Notes: a model not told the origin generated them from the sequence alone. Positions 8,333 through 16,929 are shown, numbered from the stretch's first letter. The stretch: 34,067 bases of DNA from an uncultured Lachnospiraceae bacterium (GCA_910585295.1 CAJUDE010000040.1:1-34067), one strand, 5' to 3'. Translations and numbers: made by a program.

Positions 8333-10966
8333 TTGAAAAAACGATTTATTTCAGCCGCTTTGACGCTGTGCTTATGCCTTTCTTCCCAGTCAGTGGCACA
8401 GGCGTCATGGCAAGAAGGCCCTTTGCAGCAAGGGGACGTCCTTACCGCGGAACCAACACCTAAGCTAGATGCCCGCGAGGGTTTGGTTCCTAGCCCAACA
8501 GAGGCTTATCAAGCCATGATTGCGCTAAAAGAGCAGGAAGCTTATAAAGAGGGAACAACCTGGACGGATTACGAGCCTTATTCGGATGAAAAGGGATATT
8601 ACCATTGGAATGGCGGGCTTATTGATGGAAAGAGGATTAGCGCAGTGGGGTGTGTAGCCTTTGCTTTTATACTTAGCGATGCAGCATTTGGCAGCCTTCC
8701 AAACAGGATGTATCCAGCAGGTGAATTTAAATATGAAGATATAAAAGTTGGGGATATCCTGCGGGTGAATAATGATACCCATACGGTGATAGTGCTTGAA
8801 GTGAGCGATGCAGGCGTGGTTCTTGCCGAGGGAAATATCAGTACCGGAGACCACACAGGCAAGATCCATTGGGGAAGGGCAATGTCAAAGGAAGAGGTCA
8901 TGCGGGATACCAGCCATTATATTACCCGCTATCCAGAAAATTATACTCCACCAGATGACCCGGAAGCAGGCACATCCATTGGAAACGGGACGCTTGAAGG
9001 AGGGCTTGCCTGGAACCTGACGAAAGCCGGGACATTGACTATTTCCGGCAAAGGGGCTATGCCAGATTATAGCAGCGCTGGGGAACAGCCATGGAATGAT
9101 AAAAGTGACAAAATACGCCATGTTGTGATTGAGGATGGCGTGACTAGTATTGGCGCCAGCGCTTTTTGGACTTGCGGGGTTCTGAGCATAGACATTTCCC
9201 CTAGCGTTACAACAATTGGCAACTGTGCTTTCCACAGTTCATCCCTTATTTCAGTGTCTATCCCTTCTAGTGTGAAAACGATTGGCGACAGCGCTTTCCG
9301 GGGATGTGAAAACCTAAGCGCCGTGACTTTTTCAGAAGGGTTAGAAACCATTGAGCAAAACGCTTTCCGCGCTACAAAACTTAATTCTGTCGCTTTGCCT
9401 GCCAGCATTGGTGAAGTAGGCGCAGGTGTATTTTTTGACTGCCAGGAATTGGGGATTGCGACCTTTGCCCCTGGCAGCAAGCAGGTAAAGATGGGCGACA
9501 ATATGTTTTCGCGGTGCTATTATTTAATGAAAGTGACACTGCCTAACAGCATAGACCGTATTAGTGATGGGATGTTCCAGAATTGCCTGACGCTTGCTGG
9601 GGTAGACATTCCAAATGGAGCGGAGAGTATCGGGGGTTCGGCATTCGCTTCTTCTGGAGTGAGCGTTGTTATAATTCCAGATAGCGTAACATCAATAGGG
9701 ATATCTGCGTTTTCGGCTTGCCCCCTTAAGGATATATATTATACTGGCACGGAAGGGCAGTGGAACGGTGTAAGTAAAATCGGGGATACGGCGGCGGCAG
9801 TGGCAAAGGCGACGATGCATTATAACTATGTTCCTACACCTGCACCAACACCGACCCCGAGTCCAACCCCAACACCGACCCTTACTCCAACCCCGAGTCC
9901 AACCCCAACTCCCTCCCCTGGGGGAAGTGATGATGGAGACAATCCAGGAGGGAGTGATAACCCAGGAGGAAGCGATAACCCAGGAGGGAGCGATAACCCA
10001 GGAGGAGGGGATAACCCAGGAGGAAGCGATAACCCAGGGGCCGGCAACACCCCAGGAGGAGGGGATAACCCAGGAGGAAGCGATAACCCAGGGGACGGCA
10101 ACACCCCAGGAGGAGGGGATAACCCAGGAGGAAGCGATAACCCAGGAGGGAGCGATAACCCAGGGGACGGCAACACCCCAGGAGATGGCTCAGGAAGTGG
10201 CGGCAGTACAGATAGTAAGATTGACATTTCAAAAGCAACTGTCGGATTATCTCAGGGAACCTACACATATGATGGAAAAGCCAAAACCCCATCTGTGACT
10301 GTGAAACTAGATGGGAAAACATTGGTTTTAAATACAGATTATACTGTTTCTTATAGTGACAATATTAATGTGGGGACAGCTAAGGTAACGGTTACAGGCA
10401 AGGGAAAATATACGGGAAGCAAGACAGAGGCCTTTCGCATTGTAAAAGCAGCCAATCCGAATCCAGCAGTATCCATTACCTGTAACAAAACGTTATATAA
10501 AGTGGCATATGGTGCAAAACCATTCAAAATCAATGCATCATCCAATAGCAAGATGTCCTTTACAAGTTCGAAACCGAAGATAGCCGCTGTGAATAAGGAT
10601 ACTGGAAAAGTAACAATCAAAGGCACTGGGACTGCCACCATAACCATTAAGGCAGGGAACGTATCTAAGAAAGTGACCATCAAGGTAAGCCCAAAGAAAC
10701 AGTCTGTAAAAGGAGTAAAAGCAGTAAAGGGCAAAAAGCTGACTGTGAAATGGGCAAAGGATAACATGGCCTCGGGGTATCAGGTACAAATAAGCACAGA
10801 TAAGAAATTTAAGAAAAATGTGAAATCAAAGAAATTGGCAAAGACATCCTACACGTTTACCAAGCTCAAAACAGGAAAGAAATATTATGTAAGGGTACGC
10901 AGCTACAAAGGGAATTTGAGCGGCGCGTGGAGTAAAGTGAAATTAAGCGGCAAAATTAAGAAGTAA
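8333..10966 (+). CDS. Secreted LRR (BspA-type) protein with N-terminal cysteine-peptidase-like domain and C-terminal Ig-like/FN3 domains
   Basis: The TTG start is set by a perfect AGGAGG 8 nt upstream and by the signal peptide that follows (cleavage likely after AQA, residue 24). Residues about 60-205 resemble a CHAP/papain-like fold, with candidate Cys107 in SAVGCVAFAF and His150 in NDTHTVIVL. Residues about 215-475 are BspA-type leucine-rich repeats (LRR_5; VTSIGASAF, VKTIGDSAF and so on). A Pro-Thr stretch and 18-bp tandem repeats encoding NPGGSD-like units form a flexible linker (about 500-625). Then come an MBG-like beta domain, a Big_2-like domain and a final FN3 domain. There is no LPXTG motif; the lysine-rich C-terminus may hold it to the wall electrostatically. 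It is probably an adhesin or wall-interacting protein; substrate unknown. The gene is transcribed alone from its own promoter. Confidence 0.88.
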   Translation: MKKRFISAALTLCLCLSSQSVAQASWQEGPLQQGDVLTAEPTPKLDAREGLVPSPTEAYQAMIALKEQEAYKEGTTWTDYEPYSDEKGYYHWNGGLIDGKRISAVGCVAFAFILSDAAFGSLPNRMYPAGEFKYEDIKVGDILRVNNDTHTVIVLEVSDAGVVLAEGNISTGDHTGKIHWGRAMSKEEVMRDTSHYITRYPENYTPPDDPEAGTSIGNGTLEGGLAWNLTKAGTLTISGKGAMPDYSSAGEQPWNDKSDKIRHVVIEDGVTSIGASAFWTCGVLSIDISPSVTTIGNCAFHSSSLISVSIPSSVKTIGDSAFRGCENLSAVTFSEGLETIEQNAFRATKLNSVALPASIGEVGAGVFFDCQELGIATFAPGSKQVKMGDNMFSRCYYLMKVTLPNSIDRISDGMFQNCLTLAGVDIPNGAESIGGSAFASSGVSVVIIPDSVTSIGISAFSACPLKDIYYTGTEGQWNGVSKIGDTAAAVAKATMHYNYVPTPAPTPTPSPTPTPTLTPTPSPTPTPSPGGSDDGDNPGGSDNPGGSDNPGGSDNPGGGDNPGGSDNPGAGNTPGGGDNPGGSDNPGDGNTPGGGDNPGGSDNPGGSDNPGDGNTPGDGSGSGGSTDSKIDISKATVGLSQGTYTYDGKAKTPSVTVKLDGKTLVLNTDYTVSYSDNINVGTAKVTVTGKGKYTGSKTEAFRIVKAANPNPAVSITCNKTLYKVAYGAKPFKINASSNSKMSFTSSKPKIAAVNKDTGKVTIKGTGTATITIKAGNVSKKVTIKVSPKKQSVKGVKAVKGKKLTVKWAKDNMASGYQVQISTDKKFKKNVKSKKLAKTSYTFTKLKTGKKYYVRVRSYKGNLSGAWSKVKLSGKIKK
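9941..10192 (+). repeat. Tandem repeat, 14 units of 18 bp, inside the LRR protein gene
   Basis: Fourteen in-phase 18-bp units of the form AAYCCAGGAGGNNGNGAT encode six-residue units such as NPGGSD, NPGGGD, NPGAGN and NPGDGN. Some units recur as groups of three or four, so expansion seems to have proceeded in larger blocks. A Pro-Thr-rich repeat (9833-9919) precedes it. Copy number is likely to vary between strains. Confidence 0.9.
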
Positions 10967-10988
10967 GCGCAGAGGGGATAGTATTTGA

Positions 10989-11017
10989 TTGACAAATAAG
11001 GACGGCTATGTTTTAAT
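10989..11017 (+). promoter_or_regulatory. Promoter of the leader peptide/ABC exporter transcript
   Basis: TTGACA (10989-10994), 17-nt spacer, TTTAAT (11012-11017). It is the only strong promoter seen between the LRR gene and the exporter genes, so the exporter mRNA should begin near 11024 with a leader of about 470 nt. Confidence 0.75.
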
Positions 11018-11026
11018 AGATCCATA

Positions 11027-11056
11027 GCAGGGATGGAGTTTTCAATACATCCCTGC
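11027..11056 (+). promoter_or_regulatory. Hairpin at the 5' end of the exporter leader RNA
   Basis: GCAGGGATG (11027-11035) pairs perfectly with CATCCCTGC (11048-11056) around a 12-nt loop. It would form within the first nucleotides of the transcript and could protect the 5' end. There is no T-run, so it is not a terminator. Confidence 0.55.
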
Positions 11057-11086
11057 AGAAAATCTAAAAGAAAGAGAGGTAATATC

Positions 11087-11170
11087 ATGATTAAGGCAGC
11101 GAATGGCAACGGAAATAATTTCATAATAGTAGCTGATAGATTTACCTCGGTGGTTCTGGCTCCCCCTTGA
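11087..11170 (+). CDS. 27-residue leader peptide ending Leu-Ala-Pro-Pro-stop
   Basis: A short ORF too small for ordinary gene calling. It has AGAGAGG 7 nt ahead of the ATG and lies 63 nt downstream of the predicted transcript start. It begins MIKAANGNGNNF and ends with VVLAPP then TGA. A terminal Pro-Pro before the stop is a poor substrate for peptide bond formation and release, and resembles known arrest peptides (compare the APP/APG-type arrest motifs and TnaC, which ends in Pro). Two terminators and a heterodimeric ABC exporter follow. In Bacillus subtilis the BmrB leader peptide controls the BmrCD exporter by ribosome-mediated attenuation; the layout here is the same, although the peptide sequence is different. 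Its function as a regulator is inferred from position. Confidence 0.7.
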   Translation: MIKAANGNGNNFIIVADRFTSVVLAPP

Positions 11171-11275
11171 TTCCAGAAGGCAGGCCGGTTTACGCGTGCT
11201 TTGCAAAAGGATGGGATGGAATAGGGATGCGGCATATGCGCAGGGTATGCGCATGTTTGTCTGACTAGAAGAATG

Positions 11276-11304
11276 GCCTCGTGGGTAAACCACGGGGCTT
11301 TTTT
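11276..11304 (+). terminator. Attenuator-like intrinsic terminator in the exporter leader
   Basis: GCCTCGTGG (11276-11284) pairs with CCACGGGGC (11290-11298), one G-T pair, 5-nt loop, followed by six T (11299-11304). It sits between the leader ORF and the exporter genes. The last codons of the leader ORF contain GTGGTT, which is complementary to AACCAC in the right arm, so a competing pairing is possible. A separate hairpin ATGCGCA/TGCGCAT lies at 11236-11254. Confidence 0.8.
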
Positions 11305-11470
11305 ATCTTATAGGAAATACTGTGTTACTGTGGAGCGCTAAAGTGTATAAATTTCCTATAAGATAAAAAAATTATGCGCAGCTCGCGGAGAGGGAATTTA
11401 TTGCTACGCAATCTGCTCGCGCGCGGAGAATGCGCTGTACGCATTCTTTTTTATCGCACTGCCGCGGGTA
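11299..11470 (+). repeat. Composite hairpin repeat, copy A
   Basis: Part 1 is a perfect 20-bp inverted repeat (11299-11318 with 11351-11370) with arms containing CTTATAGGAAAT. Part 2 starts TTATGCGCAGC and holds a small hairpin ATTGC-TAC-GCAAT (11400-11412) and a terminator-like hairpin AGAATGCG/CGCATTCT (11427-11434, 11440-11447) with a T-run. Part 3 (11449-11470) repeats the unit start TTTTATCGCACTGC. Related copies lie at 16930-17016 and 33928-34067. In this copy the second hairpin is also a second potential terminator ahead of the exporter genes. Confidence 0.75.
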
Positions 11471-11495
11471 GGGAACATGATAGAAAGGAAGGATT

Positions 11496-13226
11496 ATGAA
11501 AAAGATTGTAACATATATCGCCCACTACTGGTATGCTTACCTGTTCGCCATCGCCTGTATGGTGACAGCCATCGTGCTGGATATGATGTATCCGGTGATT
11601 ACCAAAAGCATTATAGACGATGTTATTATAAAGGGCAAAATCGAGCTTTTGGGCGGGCTGCTTACCATGATTGTAGTGATTGGGGCGGGCAGGAGCCTGG
11701 GCGGCTACTTAAAAGAATTTACCTTTGATGTGGTGAGCGCTAAGATTGGGGCAAAGCTTAGGAAAGACTTATTTGCCCATATCGAGGGGCTGTCTATGGA
11801 ATACTTTGACGACACCAATACAGGGGAGTTGATGGCGCGGGTAAAAGATGATGTGGATGCAGTGTGGAATGCGCTGGGGTATGTGGGTATGCTGATGATT
11901 GAAGTAGTGGTCCACATTTCCATGGTGCTTTACTGTATGTTTTCCTTGAACTGGAAGCTGGCGTTTCTGCCCCTTGGGGTTATGGTATTAATGGGGGCGG
12001 TTGCCATTATTATGGAGCAAAAGCTGGATAAAATTTTTGAGGCGATCAGTGAGGAAAACGCCAGGCTTACCACCATTGCAGAGGAAAACCTTGCCGGGGT
12101 GCGTACAGTAAAAGCGTTTGCACGGGAAAAATTCGAGGTTCAAAAATTCCTTTCCCACAATCAACAGTATTATACCTTAAATATGCAGCAGGCAAAAACG
12201 CTGGCCCGTTTTTATCCAGTTTTCCAATTTACAGGGAAGCTTCTCCCAGTGGTGATGGTTATTATCGGAGGTTTTCAGGTTATCCAGGGGGAAATGACCT
12301 TAGGGAGCCTGGTGGCTTTTTCTGAGTACTGCCGCAATATTGTGTGGCCTATGGAAACGTTGGGTTGGCTTACCAATGATTTGTCTTCCGCAGTGGCGTC
12401 CTGCAAAAAAATAAACAAAATCTACAGGCAAAAGCCAGGGATTTTGGAGCAGGAAAACCCTGTGGTGTTGGAACAGGTGGAGGGAAGGGTTTCTTTTGAG
12501 GGCGTGTCCTTTTTCAGGGGGAACCAGAAAATCCTGGAAGATATTTCTTTCACATTGGAGCCTGGGAAAACCCTTGGGGTGATGGGGGCGACGGGAGCCG
12601 GGAAAACGTCCCTGGTAAATTTGCTAATGCGCTTTTTTGACGTGGGGTCAGGCAGCGTTAAACTAGATGGGGTAGATGTGCGGGAATTGTCGTTGCAGCA
12701 GCTACGCAGCAGCATTGGCACAGTAATGCAGGATGTGTTCTTGTTTTCTGACACGATTTCTGAAAATATACGCATGGGCCGACGGGCGGCTTTGGATAGG
12801 CCTGCCATGGTGCATGCCGCTGGGCTTGCCCAAGCGAAAGGGTTTATCGAAGGGATGCCGGAGGCATATGAGACGGTTATTGGGGAGCGGGGCGTTGGGT
12901 TATCTGGAGGGCAGAAGCAGCGCATCAGCATTGCAAGGGCTATCGCGAAGCAAAACCCTGTGCTGATATTGGATGACTCCACTTCTGCCCTTGACATGGA
13001 GACAGAGTATGAAATTCAGAAATCTTTGGATACCCTGGATGCCACGAAAATTATTATTGCCCACCGGATTTCCGCTGTGCGCCGGGCGGATGAAATTATT
13101 TTCCTAGAGGATGGGAAGGTAAAGGAACGGGGGACGCATGAGGAACTGCTGGCGCAGAAAGGGCTTTATTATGGCACTTATGTGGCGCAGATGGGGACAG
13201 CCCCAGAGAAAAGAAAGCAGGTGTAA
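11496..13226 (+). CDS. Heterodimeric ABC exporter, subunit with degenerate catalytic site (BmrC-like)
   Basis: The 576-residue half-transporter has six membrane helices in an ABC_membrane domain (about 1-310), then a nucleotide-binding domain. Walker A is GATGAGKTS (Lys370), the signature LSGGQ is canonical (469-473), Walker B is VLILDD and the switch His is 523. The catalytic Glu after Walker B is replaced by Asp494 (DDSTSALD), the mark of the degenerate half of asymmetric exporters. It pairs with the next gene, which has the reverse pattern. The likely role is drug or lipid/peptide export; the substrate cannot be read from the sequence. The ribosome site AAGGAAGG precedes the ATG. Expression probably depends on read-through of the leader terminators. 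Confidence 0.93.
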   Translation: MKKIVTYIAHYWYAYLFAIACMVTAIVLDMMYPVITKSIIDDVIIKGKIELLGGLLTMIVVIGAGRSLGGYLKEFTFDVVSAKIGAKLRKDLFAHIEGLSMEYFDDTNTGELMARVKDDVDAVWNALGYVGMLMIEVVVHISMVLYCMFSLNWKLAFLPLGVMVLMGAVAIIMEQKLDKIFEAISEENARLTTIAEENLAGVRTVKAFAREKFEVQKFLSHNQQYYTLNMQQAKTLARFYPVFQFTGKLLPVVMVIIGGFQVIQGEMTLGSLVAFSEYCRNIVWPMETLGWLTNDLSSAVASCKKINKIYRQKPGILEQENPVVLEQVEGRVSFEGVSFFRGNQKILEDISFTLEPGKTLGVMGATGAGKTSLVNLLMRFFDVGSGSVKLDGVDVRELSLQQLRSSIGTVMQDVFLFSDTISENIRMGRRAALDRPAMVHAAGLAQAKGFIEGMPEAYETVIGERGVGLSGGQKQRISIARAIAKQNPVLILDDSTSALDMETEYEIQKSLDTLDATKIIIAHRISAVRRADEIIFLEDGKVKERGTHEELLAQKGLYYGTYVAQMGTAPEKRKQV

Positions 13227-13228
13227 TT

Positions 13229-15016
13229 TTGGCAGTTAATTCTTATAAAGAAGATGAGCAACTAGAAGGGATTGGGAAAAAAGAAACGTTAAGGCGGCTG
13301 TTTTCCTATTTGTCCCAATATAAGCTCCAGGTGTTAGGGGTTATGGGATGCATGGCAATCACGGTTGTGGTCTCCTTAGCAAACCCCTTGATTATAGAAA
13401 AAGCAATTGACGTGTATATTGCAAACAAAGACATGCAAGGCCTTTTTCGGCTTGCCGCTATTACAGTGGCAATTAATGTGGTGTTTATCCTTATGGTAAA
13501 AGTGCGGATGTATGTGATGGCGCGGGTTTCTAACCAGATCCTTTTGGAAATTCGGCAGGAATTGTATGAGCATATCCAGACATTATCCTTTTCCTTTTTT
13601 GACAGCCGCCCGACTGGGAAAATCCTGGCACGGGTCATAGGGGATGTGAATTCCCTAAAAAATGTGCTGGTCAATGCAGTCACTACATTGATACCCGATT
13701 TTATTACAATTTGCGGCGTGGCAGTGATTATGGTAGTGAAAGACTGGCGGCTTGCCCTTGCTTCGCTAAGCAGCATACCTCTGATGGCAGTGTCCATTTG
13801 GTTTATTCAGAAATATTCCCACTCCAGTTGGCAAGTGTTCCGAAAGAAAGGGTCAAACCTGAATGCCTATGTCCATGAGGGAATTGCGGGCATGCATGTG
13901 GTTCAGGGCTTCCATGCAGAACAGGAGACGCAGGAAGTTTTTGCAGGGCTGGTAAAGGAGCATGAGCAGGCGTTTATCCGGTCGGCGCGGGTGGCAGATT
14001 TGTTTGGGCCGTCCATCGACTTCTGCTGGGGCATTGGCGCAATGATTTTATATTTGGTAGGGATTAAGATGATTGGCGGGGAGTATGTGAGCATTGGAAT
14101 GCTGGTGGCATTTGGGACGTATATCAACATGTTTTGGAACCCGGTAATGAACCTGAGCAACTTTTATAACCAGGTAATCACGAACCTGACCGCGGCGGAA
14201 CGTATTTTTGAAATTATGGATACAGAGCCAGATATCTTTGACGGCGCAGAGGTGCGGGAGCTGCCGGAAATTGAAGGGAAGGTGGAATTTGACCAGGTTT
14301 CCTTTACTTATGACGAAGGCACCCCAGCAGAAACCAAGGTGTTGGAGAAAGTGAGTTTTTGCATTCAGCCAGGGGAAACCATTGCATTGGTGGGGCCTAC
14401 CGGGGCTGGGAAAACTACAATTGTAAATCTAATCAGCCGGTTTTATGATATCCAAAATGGGCGTATCCTGATTGATGGGCATGATATCCAGAAGGTATCA
14501 ATGGAAAGCCTCCGCAGGCAGATGGGCGTGATGGCGCAGGAGAATTTTATTTTTCAGGGAACTGTTAAGGATAATATCCGTTATGGCAGGATAGATGCTA
14601 CAGACGATGAGGTGATTGCGGCGGCAAAGGCAGTCAATGCCCATGAGTTTATTATGAAAATGGAAAATGGATATGACACGGCCTTAAAAGAGCGGGGCGC
14701 GGGGCTGTCGATTGGCCAGCGGCAGTTAATTGCTTTTGCCAGGACAATGGTGAGCATGCCGAAAATTTTAATTCTGGACGAGGCGACTTCCAGCATTGAC
14801 ACCTATACGGAACTTTTGGTGCAAAAAGGCATTGAGGCGCTGCTGAAAGGGCGCACCAGCTTTGTGATTGCCCACCGCTTGTCCACAATCCAGCGCGCCG
14901 ACCGGATTTTTGTGATTGACAAGGGGGGCATTTTAGAGCAGGGAAGCCCAGCGGAGCTAATGGAGAAAAAAGGCCATTATTATGGGCTTTATATGGCTCA
15001 GTTCAAAAATCTGTAA
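13229..15016 (+). CDS. Heterodimeric ABC exporter, catalytic subunit (BmrD-like)
   Basis: The 595-residue half-transporter starts with TTG two nt after the previous stop codon, with AGGTG at the right distance; the two genes are translationally coupled. The membrane domain is followed by an ATPase domain with Walker A VGPTGAGKTT (Lys395), Walker B ILILDE with intact Glu518, and a deviant signature LSIGQ (493-497) in place of LSGGQ. With the partner this gives one full ATP site (this Walker B Glu plus the partner's LSGGQ) and one degenerate site (the partner's Asp494 plus this LSIGQ). That is the known design of BmrCD, LmrCD and TM287/288. It ends 68 nt before a convergent gene, with no obvious bidirectional terminator. 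Confidence 0.93.
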   Translation: MAVNSYKEDEQLEGIGKKETLRRLFSYLSQYKLQVLGVMGCMAITVVVSLANPLIIEKAIDVYIANKDMQGLFRLAAITVAINVVFILMVKVRMYVMARVSNQILLEIRQELYEHIQTLSFSFFDSRPTGKILARVIGDVNSLKNVLVNAVTTLIPDFITICGVAVIMVVKDWRLALASLSSIPLMAVSIWFIQKYSHSSWQVFRKKGSNLNAYVHEGIAGMHVVQGFHAEQETQEVFAGLVKEHEQAFIRSARVADLFGPSIDFCWGIGAMILYLVGIKMIGGEYVSIGMLVAFGTYINMFWNPVMNLSNFYNQVITNLTAAERIFEIMDTEPDIFDGAEVRELPEIEGKVEFDQVSFTYDEGTPAETKVLEKVSFCIQPGETIALVGPTGAGKTTIVNLISRFYDIQNGRILIDGHDIQKVSMESLRRQMGVMAQENFIFQGTVKDNIRYGRIDATDDEVIAAAKAVNAHEFIMKMENGYDTALKERGAGLSIGQRQLIAFARTMVSMPKILILDEATSSIDTYTELLVQKGIEALLKGRTSFVIAHRLSTIQRADRIFVIDKGGILEQGSPAELMEKKGHYYGLYMAQFKNL

Positions 15017-15084
15017 AATCGTTGGGGATAGGAAGTATCCTGCCGGATGTTTGAAGGCACAATGTTTTTCTTGTTGCGGAGTCC

Positions 15085-16791
15085 TTATTGCTCCTGGAAG
15101 AGCCTCTTTAGGACTTCCTCTGCGTCCATATTTCGGATGCCTTCTTCATCGGAAAGCATTTGTGGGCTCCAACGCATCTGGCTGGAACTTGCCAGATAGG
15201 AGGCGCCCCTGGTGCAGTCTGGAAATTTGCGGTACCAGTCTGGGTAATATGTGTCCATATAAGATTCCGCTAACGCTACAGCCTGGCTTCTGCTTCCATC
15301 CGGCAGGCTGGTTCCGCACAGCAATACGCCTGGAGGGCTTGCATGCAGCAGCACAACGCTTCCATCCCCACACATTCCCAAGGAAATCCACACATGGCCT
15401 TTCATGCTCATAATATCCCCAGGCTTCCAATCTGTTACGGAATAAAAAGGCGTGTAGCTTCCAAAGCCTTTCTTAGAAAAGCTTTCTGCCATGCCGCCAG
15501 CTTTTTCCACATAGCCTGCATTCCCGCTTACGCTTTCTAACACATTATATACCACAAAGCCTACATAGCCGGAACAGTCCAGCCCATCGTGGATTTGGTA
15601 TCTTGTGTTTTGATAATTGTAAGAGCTGTCCTGCATTTCATAAAAGGCTCTCCAGCGTGGGCTTTCCCCGATGCTTACAGCTTCTATGCCGGCGCCAGTA
15701 TCCGCTTCGTTCCATCCGCCGCCCCAAACATACATGGTATGCCCCAGAGGGATTTTTGCAGTAAGCAAAAGATTTAGTAAGGAGCGTTTTCCTGGCTGGG
15801 CTGTGGTTTGCGGCAATGTCTTTTTTATCTTTTTGCTGCTCACGCTGCTGGCCTTTCCATAAGCTTTTTTCTTATTGATGGTTTTATAAGCCTTTACCCT
15901 GACATAATATTTCTTCCCTTCCTGCAGGTGTTCCAAAGTAATGGAAACTGTTTTGTTTTTCGAGACGGCTTGTTTTTCTACATTTTTTTTGAAATTGGGG
16001 TCTGTGGTGTATTCTATCACATAGCCGTCTGCTTCACCCTGCCTTTTCCAGGATACCGTAAGTTGGCCAGGAGAGGCGCTTTTGGCGGAAATGACCGCCG
16101 CTGTTTTTGGCACGACCCGTATGGACACTTTTTTCTTGGCAGTCTTATAATCCTTGCTCCCGGCAGTGATGGTAATGGCTGCTTCCCCGCATTTTAGGAC
16201 GGTCACTTTGCCTTTGCTGTTGACTTTCGCCACGTTTGTGTTGCTGCTTTTGAATTTCATAGGGCATCTGGCAGAAGCCCCAAGGGAAAATGCTTTGCTT
16301 TTATAAGGTTTGGTATAGGAGTTTTTTGCCGCTTTCAGCTTGGCGTTTCCTTTTTTTACCGTAAGTGTAATGGTTTTGGAGGCTTTCTTATATTCGTCTG
16401 TTGCTGAAGCCTGGATGGTAATTTTAGTGGTTCCTGCCCCCACAAGCGTCACTTTGCCAGTGGATGTATGTATGTTTGCCACTTTCGTGTTTTTGCTGCG
16501 GAAGCTTAACGTGCCGCCGTTTGTTGTGGCTTGTAAAAAGAAAGGGGAAGCGCCCATTTCTGTGGACAAATCAGCGGCTTGGATTGTCTGGGTTTTCTTT
16601 TCCGTGGCAGGCGGTGAAATAACAGGCTCCGATGGGGTCACAGATAAGCAGGCCAAAACAGGATGCAGAAACAGCTGGGCCTTCTGGCCGTCAGGCTCTT
16701 TGGCAAAGCTTTGGGCGGCTGAAGGAGGGGATAAAACGGAAGATAATACCAAAAATGACAGCAAAATCCATGTAATTTTTTTCGTTCTCAT
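15085..16791 (-). CDS. Secreted protein with Big-like domains, FN3 domain and C-terminal NlpC/P60-type peptidase
   Basis: The 568-residue product starts with a Sec signal peptide (cleavage probably near residue 25-30). Two bacterial Ig-like (Big) domains follow, about 75-155 and 155-230, each with the KVNSKGKVTVL or VHTSTGKVTLVG type strand. Next is an FN3 domain ending in KKYYVRVKAYK. The C-terminal 220 residues are an NlpC/P60-like cysteine peptidase with Cys406 in DGLDCSGYVGF and His466 in KGHVWISLG. Such enzymes cut peptidoglycan stem peptides. Its Big/FN3 arrangement resembles the tail of the LRR protein at 8333, which suggests a shared surface-attachment module. It has its own promoter at 16887-16915 and lies convergent to the ABC exporter genes. 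Confidence 0.88.
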   Translation of the reverse strand: MRTKKITWILLSFLVLSSVLSPPSAAQSFAKEPDGQKAQLFLHPVLACLSVTPSEPVISPPATEKKTQTIQAADLSTEMGASPFFLQATTNGGTLSFRSKNTKVANIHTSTGKVTLVGAGTTKITIQASATDEYKKASKTITLTVKKGNAKLKAAKNSYTKPYKSKAFSLGASARCPMKFKSSNTNVAKVNSKGKVTVLKCGEAAITITAGSKDYKTAKKKVSIRVVPKTAAVISAKSASPGQLTVSWKRQGEADGYVIEYTTDPNFKKNVEKQAVSKNKTVSITLEHLQEGKKYYVRVKAYKTINKKKAYGKASSVSSKKIKKTLPQTTAQPGKRSLLNLLLTAKIPLGHTMYVWGGGWNEADTGAGIEAVSIGESPRWRAFYEMQDSSYNYQNTRYQIHDGLDCSGYVGFVVYNVLESVSGNAGYVEKAGGMAESFSKKGFGSYTPFYSVTDWKPGDIMSMKGHVWISLGMCGDGSVVLLHASPPGVLLCGTSLPDGSRSQAVALAESYMDTYYPDWYRKFPDCTRGASYLASSSQMRWSPQMLSDEEGIRNMDAEEVLKRLFQEQ

Positions 16792-16886
16792 ATGTTGCCT
16801 TTCTATGAAACAGCCCTTACTAGGGGCGCCTATGCAGCTGCCGCACGATTCCCTGAGGCAGGCTGCGCTATGGTGTTGTTAAGGGT

Positions 16887-16915
16887 AGTATCGCATTGGC
16901 ATGCCCATTTGTCAA
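16887..16915 (-). promoter_or_regulatory. Promoter of the NlpC/P60 protein gene
   Basis: On the minus strand: TTGACA (16915-16910), 17-nt spacer, GATACT (16892-16887). The leader to the ATG at 16791 is about 90 nt and contains CTGCC/GGCAG and GCCC/GGGC pairings. Confidence 0.7.
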
Positions 16916-16929
16916 GGGACAGGGATAGG

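Noticed and set aside
9941..10192. CRISPR-like array from the regular 18-bp units
   Set aside because: The units are contiguous, without spacers, and in phase with the coding frame; they encode NPGGSD-type repeats.
9826..10322. Alternate-frame ORFs over the tandem repeat of the LRR gene
   Set aside because: They arise from the low-complexity repeat, which keeps several frames open; the main frame has the signal peptide and the domains.
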